A program made the translations under genes and the position numbers. Shown here piece after piece: positions 56,946 to 64,000 of a DNA stretch of 64,000 bases. Under the pieces are notes generated by a model, which saw only the letters and a program-made list of their open reading frames with translations, made no database searches and was not told where the DNA came from. The stretch's first letter is position 1; each line of letters opens with the position of its first letter. This stretch comes from Botrimarina colliarenosi. Its GTDB lineage: Bacteria > Planctomycetota > Planctomycetia > Pirellulales > Lacipirellulaceae. The stretch covers positions 572,388-636,387 of the forward strand of contig NZ_SJPR01000001.1 in NCBI RefSeq assembly GCF_007859955.1, in the 5' to 3' direction.

Positions 56946-58799
56946 TCAGCGGCGCTGCTTCGCCGCGGCGAGGAGCAAGGCCGCCATCGCGGCCACGAGC
57001 GTGGTTGGCTCGGGAATCGCTCGTTGCCCAGCACTACTCCCGGAGTTCGGAAACTGGCCGACGTTGAAGCCGTAATGTTCTCTGAAGAGGGCCATCGCGT
57101 CGCCCGCCATGCCGGCGTCGCGGAGGACGGTGTAGTCGGCCGCGTCGATGCGGCCGTCGCCGTTGAAGTCGCCTTCGGCGTAGTCGGTGAACCCAGGGAC
57201 ATAGAAAAGATTCTCTTGGAGCCCGGTGACGGCCGTGTTGGCTTCGATGATGTCGGCGAGCGTCACCGCGTCGAGGTCCACCAGTTCGGCGATCATTGGA
57301 TCGAGCACGCCGTCGAAATACAGTCCCGCGGCGGCGCCGTTGTAGAACAGCCGGTCCCCTTTGCGGAGGCGTTCGAATTGGCTGTCAATGACGGCGTAGA
57401 AAAGCGGCCCGACGCTCGCGCCGGCGACATGATCCTCAGCAAGCCCGCCGACCCAAGCGTCGAGGTTGCCGAGGTTCCCCTCGTACAAATCCGACAGCGT
57501 CGCGGCGAGCAGAGGGTCGGAGGTGATGTCGGCAAACGACTGAAGGACTCCCGCCTGGTGGTTCGCCCGAAGCGTGCGGTAGTTGGGCAGCCCCGCGTCG
57601 CGGCCGCGTTGGATGTTGATCGCCGCCAGGTCGAGCCCGCCCGCACCGGGTGGGCCGAACAGGGCGTTCCGTAGGTCGTCGACGACGAGCGTATCGATTT
57701 CTTCCGAACGCTGTTTCGCGGCGCCGCGCAACAGGTCGTCGACCAGCGTGGGGTCGCCGTCGATCAGCGTCGGATTGTGGAACGCGTTGCGGAGAGGGAG
57801 GGCCGATGCGGCGCCGGTATCGTCGATCAAGGCGAGGTTGCTCGAGACCTGGCTATGCCCCAAGCGGAAGGCGGCGTTGGCGAACGCGTTGGTGACCGAA
57901 GCATCGACTCCCGTGTACAGATGCGTGCCGAGGACCTCCGTGCTGCGACCGCCGCCGATCAGCGACGGCAGGAACTCTCGATAGGTGATCGCCTGTAGCT
58001 CGGCTCCCACGAGCTTGCGGGCCAACTGGTAGCGTCCCTCGTCGTCGAGCGACGGCTGCTGGACGCCGATCGCGTCCACCAAGCGGTTGTGCTCCCGGGC
58101 GAACACGGTCTGAAGCGACGTCAGCAGCGGATTCTCATTCGCCCGGATGTCGCCGGCGAGAAACATCGAGGTCGATGGCAACGGGCCGTTGTTCTCGACT
58201 TCGAGGCCTGCGCTGTTGCGCGGCAGCAGGCCGTTCGCATCGAGCAGCAGCTTGCCGCCGGCGCCACGCAGGGCCGCGGCCCGCGCCGCATCGGCGCCAT
58301 AGACAACCGAACCGTCGAGGTAGCTTGACGTGTAATTGATCGGCGTCCTCCCGCCGCCTCGACCACCGCTAGGGAGGGAGTCGGCGCGGGTGAATGGGAT
58401 TGGGCCCGGCGCCAACGGGTCCGTTGGGTCATTGACGGCGATGGGGGCGGCGCCGTTCACCTCGGGGCCGGCCGAGGTCTTGATCAGCTCGATGTCGTGA
58501 GTCACGAACTGCCCCCACGCCCAGGCGTAGTCGCTGAGCCCGCGTAGGCTCTTCACGTCCGACGATTGCGAGAAGACCGCATTGCTGATGTCGCGGGCGT
58601 TGGCGCGTTGGTCGTCGGTGATCATCGCCCCGCCGGAGTTGAGAAACTCCGCGCCGTACCCGAAACGGATCAACCCCGTGCCGGCCGACCCACGCAGGGG
58701 GACGTTCACGTTGTTACCCGTGCCGTCGAACGAACGGTCCTCGGCAAGGACGGCCGACGTGGCGAAGGCGAGAACGCAGCAACCAAAGCGGGCGAGCAT
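56946..58799 (-). CDS. Secreted animal-type haem peroxidase with dockerin and PEP-CTERM
   Basis: A signal peptide (about 1-19) precedes an An_peroxidase domain. The distal His is in WGQFVTHDIEL; FAREHNRLV, AELQAITYREFLPSL, AFRLGHSQV (proximal His) and NIQRGRDAGLPNYRTLR are the conserved stretches of this superfamily. It oxidises halides, phenols or thiols with peroxide outside the cell. Near the C-terminus a dockerin-like repeat (GDFNGDGRIDAADYTVLRD) precedes a PEP-CTERM tail (IPEPTTLVAAMAALLLAAAKQRR). It belongs with the cytochrome c peroxidase-like gene and the neighbouring PEP-CTERM genes. Confidence 0.92.
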   Translation of the reverse strand: MLARFGCCVLAFATSAVLAEDRSFDGTGNNVNVPLRGSAGTGLIRFGYGAEFLNSGGAMITDDQRANARDISNAVFSQSSDVKSLRGLSDYAWAWGQFVTHDIELIKTSAGPEVNGAAPIAVNDPTDPLAPGPIPFTRADSLPSGGRGGGRTPINYTSSYLDGSVVYGADAARAAALRGAGGKLLLDANGLLPRNSAGLEVENNGPLPSTSMFLAGDIRANENPLLTSLQTVFAREHNRLVDAIGVQQPSLDDEGRYQLARKLVGAELQAITYREFLPSLIGGGRSTEVLGTHLYTGVDASVTNAFANAAFRLGHSQVSSNLALIDDTGAASALPLRNAFHNPTLIDGDPTLVDDLLRGAAKQRSEEIDTLVVDDLRNALFGPPGAGGLDLAAINIQRGRDAGLPNYRTLRANHQAGVLQSFADITSDPLLAATLSDLYEGNLGNLDAWVGGLAEDHVAGASVGPLFYAVIDSQFERLRKGDRLFYNGAAAGLYFDGVLDPMIAELVDLDAVTLADIIEANTAVTGLQENLFYVPGFTDYAEGDFNGDGRIDAADYTVLRDAGMAGDAMALFREHYGFNVGQFPNSGSSAGQRAIPEPTTLVAAMAALLLAAAKQRR

Positions 58800-59066
58800 C
58801 GTGGGACCCCTGGGTCAAAACCACTAGACGAGACGGACGCGCTGGGCGCCGGCCACCTAAAGTAACGCCCTCCGGCGTGGTGCGCGAAGCATAAAACCGA
58901 AACTCCCCACCCGTCGCGACGCCGCACGCCGGAAGACCTTGAGTCATCGACGCCGCCCCAGGGCGAGCGGCGAGAGACATCTTCGGCTAAGAAACCACCA
59001 TCGAGACCCCTCCCACAGGGAGGTCTGCCGCCCACCGGTCGGGAGCGGCGAATGGTCGGTGTCTGC
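58800..59066. other. Intergenic region with a solo arm of the GTGGGAGGGG repeat
   Basis: About 267 bases without a gene. At 59003-59017 the sequence GAGACCCCTCCCACA is identical to one arm of the palindromes at 37918 and 56808, but lacks a clear partner arm, so it is a decayed or solo half. Confidence 0.6.
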
Positions 59067-61019
59067 TCAGCGGCGCCGCTTCGTTGTGGCAAGGAGCAGC
59101 GTCGCCAGCGTAGCCACGAGCGTGGTTGGCTCGGGGACGGAATGCGGGATCAGCGAGGCGATGATCTCGCCGTAGTGGGCCTGCCAGAGGGCGAGGTCGG
59201 CGTGGTTGACCCAGCCGTCGCCGTTGGCGTCGGCCAGACCGCCGGTGAACTGGCCGAGGTGGTCCCGCCACATCGTGTAGTCGGCGATATCGACGCGGCC
59301 ATCGGCGTTGAAGTCCCCCTTCCAGCGGTACTGGTAGACCCCCAACAGCGCGTCGGCGTCGGCTTGGTCGATGCGGCCATCGGCGTTGAGGTCGCCATCG
59401 GCGTAGAACACGGCGCCGTCGTCGGCCGTGACGCCGAGGTTGCCGACGAGCCGCTGGTAATCGACTTGATCGACGTCGCCATCGAAGTCGATGTCGCCCT
59501 CGGGCGTGTTGCGATCGAGCACGGCGCGCCACGCCTCGATTTGGCCGTTGGAGTTGCGCCCGTTGCCGATGATCGTCGTGCCGTCATCGCTGATGCCGGT
59601 TGCCTCGTCGAGTTGCCAGCCGGAGAGGTCGAGCCCGTAGTCGAGCCGTAGCACGTCGGCGAGCTCACGCATGCCGCGGGCTTCGTCCCAGATGAAGGGA
59701 GTCTCGATTGTCGAGAAGGGGCAAAACTCGTTGAAGCCGCAGGTCACGGTCGCCTCGCCGATCACGGTGCTTCCATCGCCCGAGACCCCCATCGCCTCGG
59801 CGCCGATGAAGGAACGGAAGCTTGTGGTTTTGAGCTCTCCGAGGTCGATCCAGCCGGTTTCTTCACGCCAGAGGATGGCTGTCTTGCTTTCTGAATAGAA
59901 TGACGGTGGGTAATAGACGTCCCGTGAGTAGCTGTCGGTCGCGGCGTAAAGAACAAAGGGGCTCGTCGTCTCAACGCCCACCACCGTCCGCCCATCGGCC
60001 GAGAGGGCGTTGGCGGTCGTCGTCCGTAACGGTTGGAAGATTGGCGGATTCGGGAAATACGGGGATAGGTGAACGTCGTCGGTGGCCGTATTGCCGGGTG
60101 CAGGAAGTGACGGCCAAGGACGTATACCGAGGCCAACCGGCTCGCCGTTACGCCACAGGACAGGCTGCTTTTGCAGAATCAAATTGGGTGAAACGAACAC
60201 GGCGTTGGACGATGTATTGCCAAGGACCACGTCACCGCTTGAGGAGACATCCACCGATTCTGACCAGCTATTTCCGAGGGGCAGGTCGAGTTCCTCGACC
60301 CCACTCGCTCTCGTGTATTGATATGCCTGATTGAAGCCGCCAACCGGATAGAACGGAAGGATGGTGAGGGGCGTCAATGGAGTGGGGCCGACATCGTCTG
60401 CTGAGACGTTGGTAGTGACATCGGACTGGTTGCTGACGGCAACGATCTGGATTGTCATCTCCGTCGTGCCGACCACCACCCGGCCGTCGCCCGAAATCGC
60501 CGCCGCCGTACGACTGCCGTTAGCCGGCGCCGGGATCAATTCCCTCCCCGCCAGCGACCAGCGGAACGCCGGGTTGTCGGCGAATGTTGATCCAGGCGTA
60601 GTGATGTTCCCCGCGACGTAGACGCCATCGGCGGAGATGGTGGTCGCCACGGTGTCGCCGGTCACGCCGTTGGGGAGCATGTTGTAGGCCGTCCGGCCGG
60701 TCCACGGCGACCAGACGAAGCCCCGGCTACCGCCCGTGCTATCGACGTTGGCGCCGACCACGACGCGGCCGTTCGCCGAGAGGTCGTACGCCTGGCTCGA
60801 CCCGCCGGCGATGGCCCCGAGGCCATGGAACTCGCCACGGAAGGGGTGCGTCGCCCAGCTCAGTCGGTCTCGGGAATCGGCCAGCGCCCGGGCCGTGGTG
60901 TCACGCACCGAATCGGGCACAACGGCCGGCAGATCGACCGCCGGAATCGGACCCCCTGCGACGGCGCTGGCGCCCATGAGGAGCGGCAGCAGCCATCCGA
61001 GGCGGGGTTGATCGAACAT
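59067..61019 (-). CDS. Secreted HAF-repeat protein with four EF-hand/dockerin-like units and PEP-CTERM (paralog A)
   Basis: A signal peptide (ending VAG-GP) is followed by HAF-type beta-propeller repeats with phrases such as LSANGRVVVGANV, TISADGVYVAGN, ISGDGRVVVGTTE, VSGDGSTVIGE and ISDDGTTIIGNG. Four calcium-binding dockerin-like units follow (DIDFDGDVDQVDYQ, DLNADGRIDQADA, DFNADGRVDIADY, DANGDGWVNHADL), then a PEP-CTERM tail (VPEPTTLVATLATLLLATTKRRR). 650 aa. Likely a surface or matrix protein. The 3' third is nearly identical to the second paralog downstream (61557-63368). Confidence 0.88.
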   Translation of the reverse strand: MFDQPRLGWLLPLLMGASAVAGGPIPAVDLPAVVPDSVRDTTARALADSRDRLSWATHPFRGEFHGLGAIAGGSSQAYDLSANGRVVVGANVDSTGGSRGFVWSPWTGRTAYNMLPNGVTGDTVATTISADGVYVAGNITTPGSTFADNPAFRWSLAGRELIPAPANGSRTAAAISGDGRVVVGTTEMTIQIVAVSNQSDVTTNVSADDVGPTPLTPLTILPFYPVGGFNQAYQYTRASGVEELDLPLGNSWSESVDVSSSGDVVLGNTSSNAVFVSPNLILQKQPVLWRNGEPVGLGIRPWPSLPAPGNTATDDVHLSPYFPNPPIFQPLRTTTANALSADGRTVVGVETTSPFVLYAATDSYSRDVYYPPSFYSESKTAILWREETGWIDLGELKTTSFRSFIGAEAMGVSGDGSTVIGEATVTCGFNEFCPFSTIETPFIWDEARGMRELADVLRLDYGLDLSGWQLDEATGISDDGTTIIGNGRNSNGQIEAWRAVLDRNTPEGDIDFDGDVDQVDYQRLVGNLGVTADDGAVFYADGDLNADGRIDQADADALLGVYQYRWKGDFNADGRVDIADYTMWRDHLGQFTGGLADANGDGWVNHADLALWQAHYGEIIASLIPHSVPEPTTLVATLATLLLATTKRRR

Positions 61020-61226
61020 GCCGGGGATCCTTGCGGAGCGAGCGATTTACTGACAGGCGAGGGCTTTCCTACCCCCAGGGCCGAACAGTCGGTCGAATGT
61101 CACGGTCTTGTCTACTAGCAGGAAGCGCTAATCGGGGCCACACGGCGGTTCGTCGATCGACGCTCGTTCGCCTATAACGGTAGTCGCTACTCCCTCACAT
61201 CGAGCTCCTTATCGAGGGCCCCGCCC

Positions 61227-61412
61227 ATGTTCGGTTTCTTCAGCGCGTCGCCCGCCGCAAAGAAGGCGAAACTTGAGAAGCGCTACATAGCTCTGCTTGC
61301 CGAGGCCCACCGCCTCAGCACGATCGATCGGCTCAAGAGTGACTTGGTGACGGCCGAAGCGGAGGAGGTGCGGCAACAGATTGAAGCGATCGAGGCGTCT
61401 GAAGCGGGCTAG
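61227..61412 (+). CDS. Lacal_2735/DUF6435-type small protein
   Basis: 61 aa, MFGFFSASPAAKKAKLEKRY followed by a helical segment rich in Lys, Glu and Ala (AEAHRLSTIDRLKSDLVTAEAEEVRQQIEA). The MFGxF start, the LEKRY-ALLAEAHRLSTIDR-SD-AEAEEV-QIE spacing and the size match the small Lacal_2735 family of unknown function. It lies between two PEP-CTERM genes that are on the other strand. Its role is unknown; a short stress-associated cytoplasmic helix bundle is a guess only. Confidence 0.82.
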   Translation: MFGFFSASPAAKKAKLEKRYIALLAEAHRLSTIDRLKSDLVTAEAEEVRQQIEAIEASEAG

Positions 61413-61556
61413 GTTGTGTCGGCATCCCCATGGCGACGAGGTCGCCCGTTTCTCCTCTCGCTTTAGGGGGAAACAGGCTAGGCGAGGGTGCTGAAGCCGA
61501 TTACCCGTGACGCCCCCCAAAAAAAGGAGTGGGTGAGAGGCAATCGCTACCGCAGC
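61413..61556. other. Short intergenic region with imperfect hairpin
   Basis: CCCGTTTCTCC (about 61445-61455) pairs imperfectly with GGGGGAAACAGG (about 61466-61477) and could terminate the small protein gene. No other feature is seen. Confidence 0.4.
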
Positions 61557-63368
61557 TCAGCGGCGCTGCTTCGCTGCGGCGAGGAGAACCATCGCCAGCG
61601 CGGCGACGAGCGTGGTGGGCTCGGGGACCGAGAGAAGTGAGATCGTCGCGATTACTTGGCCGAAGTTGGCCCGCCAAGCGAGCAGGTCGGCGTGGTTGAC
61701 CCAGCCATCGCCGTTGGCGTCGGCGAGGCCGCCGGTGAACTGGCCGAGGTGGTCCCGCCACATTGTGTAGTCAGAGGCATCGACGCGGCCGTCGGCGTTG
61801 AAGTCCCCCTTCCAGCGATGCTGGTAGACCCCCAACAGTGTGTCGGCGTCGGCTTGATCGATGCGGCCATCGGCGTTGAGGTCCCCATCGGCGTAGAACA
61901 CGGCGCCGTCGTCGGCCGTGACGCCAAGGTTGCCGACGAGCCGCTGGTAATCGACTTGGTCGACGTCGCCATCGAAGTCGATATCGCCCTCGGGCGTGTT
62001 GCGATCGAGCACGGCCCGCCACGCCTCGATTTGGCCGTTGCGATTACGCCCGTTGCCGATGATCGTCGTGCCGTCATCGCTGATGCCGGTCGCGTCGCTG
62101 AGCTGCCAGCCCGAGAGGTCGAGCCCGTAGTCGAGCCGTAGCACATCGGCGAGCTCACGCATGCCGCGGGCTTCGTCCCAGAGGAAGGGGATGACACCCA
62201 CCGCCCCGAATCCGTAGAGCACATCGTCTATGAACAATCCCTTTACAATTTGGCTGAAGCCGATAACTGAGTTTCCGTCTCCCGAGACACCGGTGGCTTC
62301 GGCTTGAATCGAGAATCGATCGTCGGTGGTTTGGAGGTTTCCCAGATGCATCCATCCAGTTGCTTCACGCCACAGCACTGCGAGCGGTTGTGCGAAGATG
62401 CCGCTCCCGTCGTCGTAACCATCGACTCCTACAACCGTTGATCCATCGGCTGAAATGGCGTTGCCGACGGTATAGCGCTTGCTACTATCAGCTAGGCCAT
62501 AATTACCGAGGCCTTGAAGGCCGCCATTGGTAGTCCAGAGGAAAGGTTCACTGCCGTAGTCTTCGGATGAGTCGAAACCATTGATAAGGACCGTCCCGCC
62601 ATCGCTCGTGACCTCCACCGCGGTGGAGTTAACGTAGTAACCTTGGCTACCGCTTGGCAGCACGCCTGGCTCCTCCATTCCTCCGGTGCGGTTGTGGCGG
62701 AAAGCCCAGTTCCGCTTCTTTGCGAGAGGGAGTGAGGTAACGTGGCCTTCATCGTGCAGGTCGCTCAAGAAGGACGGATCGGGACCGTAATCGGAAGGCA
62801 CATAAGGAGTACGGTACGTCCCAGCAAGGACACTGCCGTTGCGTGATAAGGCAGCTGGATAGATGTCCTTTGATTCAACGGAGACGGAGTTCTCCGGACC
62901 TGCAAGAGACCAGCGGAAAGCAGGATCGCCGTATTTGATGTCAACTTCGCCCGCGACATAGACGCCGTCGGCGGAGATACTGGTCGGCGTCGCATTGCCA
63001 GTCACGCCGCTGGGCAGCATGTTGTAGAACGCCTTGCCGGTGGCGGGGGACCAGACGAACGGTCGATTGCTATTTGTTGGTCCGCCCCGGTCGTAACCAA
63101 TAACCACGCGCCCGTCGCCCGAGAGGTCAACGGCATAGCTGGGACCAGTGGGATTGACCCCCAGGCCATGGAACTCACCCCGGAACGGGTGCAGCGCCCT
63201 GCCGAGCGTGTCGCGACCTAAGGCGAGCGACCTCGCTACTCGGTCACGGACGGCGTCCGGGGTTTGCGCCGGCAGGTTCACCGCCGGGATGTCGATCGCC
63301 GCCGCTGTCGTGACGATGCCGGCAAAGAGGCACAGCGCGATCCCAGCGGTTGTTTTCCGTGAAGCCAT
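61557..63368 (-). CDS. Secreted HAF-repeat protein with dockerin-like units and PEP-CTERM (paralog B)
   Basis: About 603 aa. Signal peptide (residues 1-25, ending AAA-ID), HAF repeats (LSGDGRVVIGYD, ISADGVYVAGEV, VTSDGGTVLING, ISADGSTVVGVD, VSGDGNSVIGFS, ISDDGTTIIGNG), four dockerin-like calcium units and PEP-CTERM tail (VPEPTTLVAALAMVLLAAAKQRR). ATG at 63368 is chosen over 63398 for the signal peptide. The last ~200 residues differ from paralog A at only a few sites, but the middle is much more different, which suggests gene conversion or selection on the variable part. Confidence 0.88.
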   Translation of the reverse strand: MASRKTTAGIALCLFAGIVTTAAAIDIPAVNLPAQTPDAVRDRVARSLALGRDTLGRALHPFRGEFHGLGVNPTGPSYAVDLSGDGRVVIGYDRGGPTNSNRPFVWSPATGKAFYNMLPSGVTGNATPTSISADGVYVAGEVDIKYGDPAFRWSLAGPENSVSVESKDIYPAALSRNGSVLAGTYRTPYVPSDYGPDPSFLSDLHDEGHVTSLPLAKKRNWAFRHNRTGGMEEPGVLPSGSQGYYVNSTAVEVTSDGGTVLINGFDSSEDYGSEPFLWTTNGGLQGLGNYGLADSSKRYTVGNAISADGSTVVGVDGYDDGSGIFAQPLAVLWREATGWMHLGNLQTTDDRFSIQAEATGVSGDGNSVIGFSQIVKGLFIDDVLYGFGAVGVIPFLWDEARGMRELADVLRLDYGLDLSGWQLSDATGISDDGTTIIGNGRNRNGQIEAWRAVLDRNTPEGDIDFDGDVDQVDYQRLVGNLGVTADDGAVFYADGDLNADGRIDQADADTLLGVYQHRWKGDFNADGRVDASDYTMWRDHLGQFTGGLADANGDGWVNHADLLAWRANFGQVIATISLLSVPEPTTLVAALAMVLLAAAKQRR

Positions 63369-63457
63369 AACGAGTCTCTCCCAGTTGCGTCCGAGCAAGC
63401 CGCCAAATCATGCCCCGATCGGGCCGTGACGCCAACCGCAGTTCCGGGGGGCGACTG

Positions 63458-63536
63458 TTGGCGAGCCGGCGATGTCAGTCGTCGGTGGGAACCACGATTG
63501 GCCCTCCACCGACCACTGACGTGGCCGGCTCGCCGA
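63458..63536. repeat. Imperfect inverted repeat near the ruvB end
   Basis: TTGGCGAGCCGGCGATGTCA (63458 on) pairs with a downstream arm ending GGCCGGCTCGCCGAA (to 63536) with about four mismatches or gaps over 31 bases. It is flanked by a second palindrome at 63572-63616. It is probably another dispersed element rather than a terminator, as no T-run follows. Confidence 0.6.
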
Positions 63537-63571
63537 ATGCTGAGGAGGAGTCTGGACGCCCCTATACTTGA

Positions 63572-63616
63572 GCTAGCCGCGGGTGGCGCCGGGTACCCGA
63601 TTCACCCGCGGCTAGC
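63572..63616. repeat. Palindromic repeat (CTAGCCGCGGGTG type)
   Basis: A perfect 14-bp inverted repeat (GCTAGCCGCGGGTG / CACCCGCGGCTAGC, 63572-63585 and 63603-63616) with a 17-base loop. It shares the CTAGCCGC core and loop size with the larger palindrome at 34413-34489. It lies about 20 bases from the ruvB stop. Confidence 0.75.
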
Positions 63617-63637
63617 GCCGACGGCTCGAGGGATCGG

Positions 63638-64000
63638 CTAGAACAGCCGTGGAGGGGCTTCGTCGCTCTCGTCCGGCGGGGGCGAGTGGCCGAGGTGCTC
63701 GTACGCCTTGGCCGTCAGCTTGCGGCCCCGTGGGGTGCGGACCACCAGCTCGCTACGCAGGAGGAAGGGCTCGATCTCGTCGGTGAGCGTGTCGACCGCC
63801 AGGTTGAGCGTGTGGGCGATCGCCTCGACGCCGGCCGGGCCGCCGCCGAAGACGCGCAAGATCGTCGTCAGGTACTTGCGGTCCTGCGGGTCGAGTCCCT
63901 TCTGATCGACACCGAGCATGCTCAGGGCGTCATCGGTGACGACCAGGGTCCCCTCGCCGTCGGCGCGGCTTTGGGCGTAGTCGCGGACCCAGCGGAGGCG
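63638..64000 (-). CDS. ruvB: Holliday junction helicase RuvB, C-terminal end (5' part beyond the window)
   Basis: The frame is open to the window edge. RLRWVRDYAQSRADGEGTL, DALSMLGVDQKGLDPQDRKYL and GGGPAGVEAIAHTLN are the RuvB winged-helix C-terminal domain (compare RRVRDYA and LDKGLDxxDRKxL, GGPVGLDTLA). The remainder of the gene, including its ATPase motifs, is outside. RuvB is the motor for branch migration of Holliday junctions with RuvA. The Met in the middle of this frame (63919) is not the start. Confidence 0.9.
   Translation of the reverse strand, partial: RLRWVRDYAQSRADGEGTLVVTDDALSMLGVDQKGLDPQDRKYLTTILRVFGGGPAGVEAIAHTLNLAVDTLTDEIEPFLLRSELVVRTPRGRKLTAKAYEHLGHSPPPDESDEAPPRLF

Overview
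The window is high-GC chromosomal DNA of a planctomycete, most likely order Pirellulales and perhaps near Lacipirellulaceae. This rests on secreted proteins that end in dockerin repeats plus a PEP-CTERM tail, ASPIC/UnbV, animal-type haem peroxidase and HAF-repeat proteins, a 23S-5S rRNA unit with no 16S beside it, and an isolated dnaA. The family-level placement is an inference from gene content. I saw no prophage, insertion sequence or CRISPR array.

Layout. 1-7.0 kb: exopolysaccharide operon (export protein tail, Wzz/BY-kinase, O-antigen ligase-TPR, CapD-type dehydratase). 7.0-9.3 kb: molybdenum cofactor genes (moaC-moaB fusion, moeA), reverse strand. 9.5-16.1 kb: tripartite export operon (TolC-like lipoprotein, adaptor, ABC ATPase, MacB-like permease). 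16.2-20.7 kb: secreted PHP hydrolase, tRNA-Phe, secreted metallophosphoesterase. 20.7-24.2 kb: c-di-GMP signalling block (histidine kinase, receiver-PilZ regulator, divergent double-GGDEF protein). 24.5-28.1 kb: rRNA promoter, boxA-like element, processing stem, 23S, 5S, terminator. 28.2-32.4 kb: predicted peptide-ligation system (RimK-like ATP-grasp ligase, catalytically dead transglutaminase fused to seven membrane helices, divergent retropepsin-like protease, and a small unknown gene). 32.4-39.1 kb: sodium symporter, then a reverse-strand group resembling part of an ebo cluster (phosphodiesterase, two TIM-barrel proteins, UbiA prenyltransferase), studded with palindromic repeats. 39.1-44.3 kb: methyltransferase, unknown secreted protein, acetyltransferase, dnaA. 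44.5-50.5 kb: sugar oxidoreductase, sugar porter, phosphatase-CxxCH fusion, glycerophosphodiesterase. 50.7-63.4 kb: PEP-CTERM/dockerin protein island with tRNA-Asp and a small degenerate GGDEF operon. The far end is the tail of ruvB.

The most interesting systems are the RimK-like ligase/dead transglutaminase/retropepsin module (28.2-32.4 kb), the partial ebo-like group, the PilZ-output two-component pair facing a double-GGDEF protein, and at least two families of dispersed palindromes. One of these palindromes supplies a stop codon to one gene and probably a false N-terminus to another.

Many long antisense open frames exist because of the high GC content, and these were left out. All functions are read from sequence motifs without database searches.
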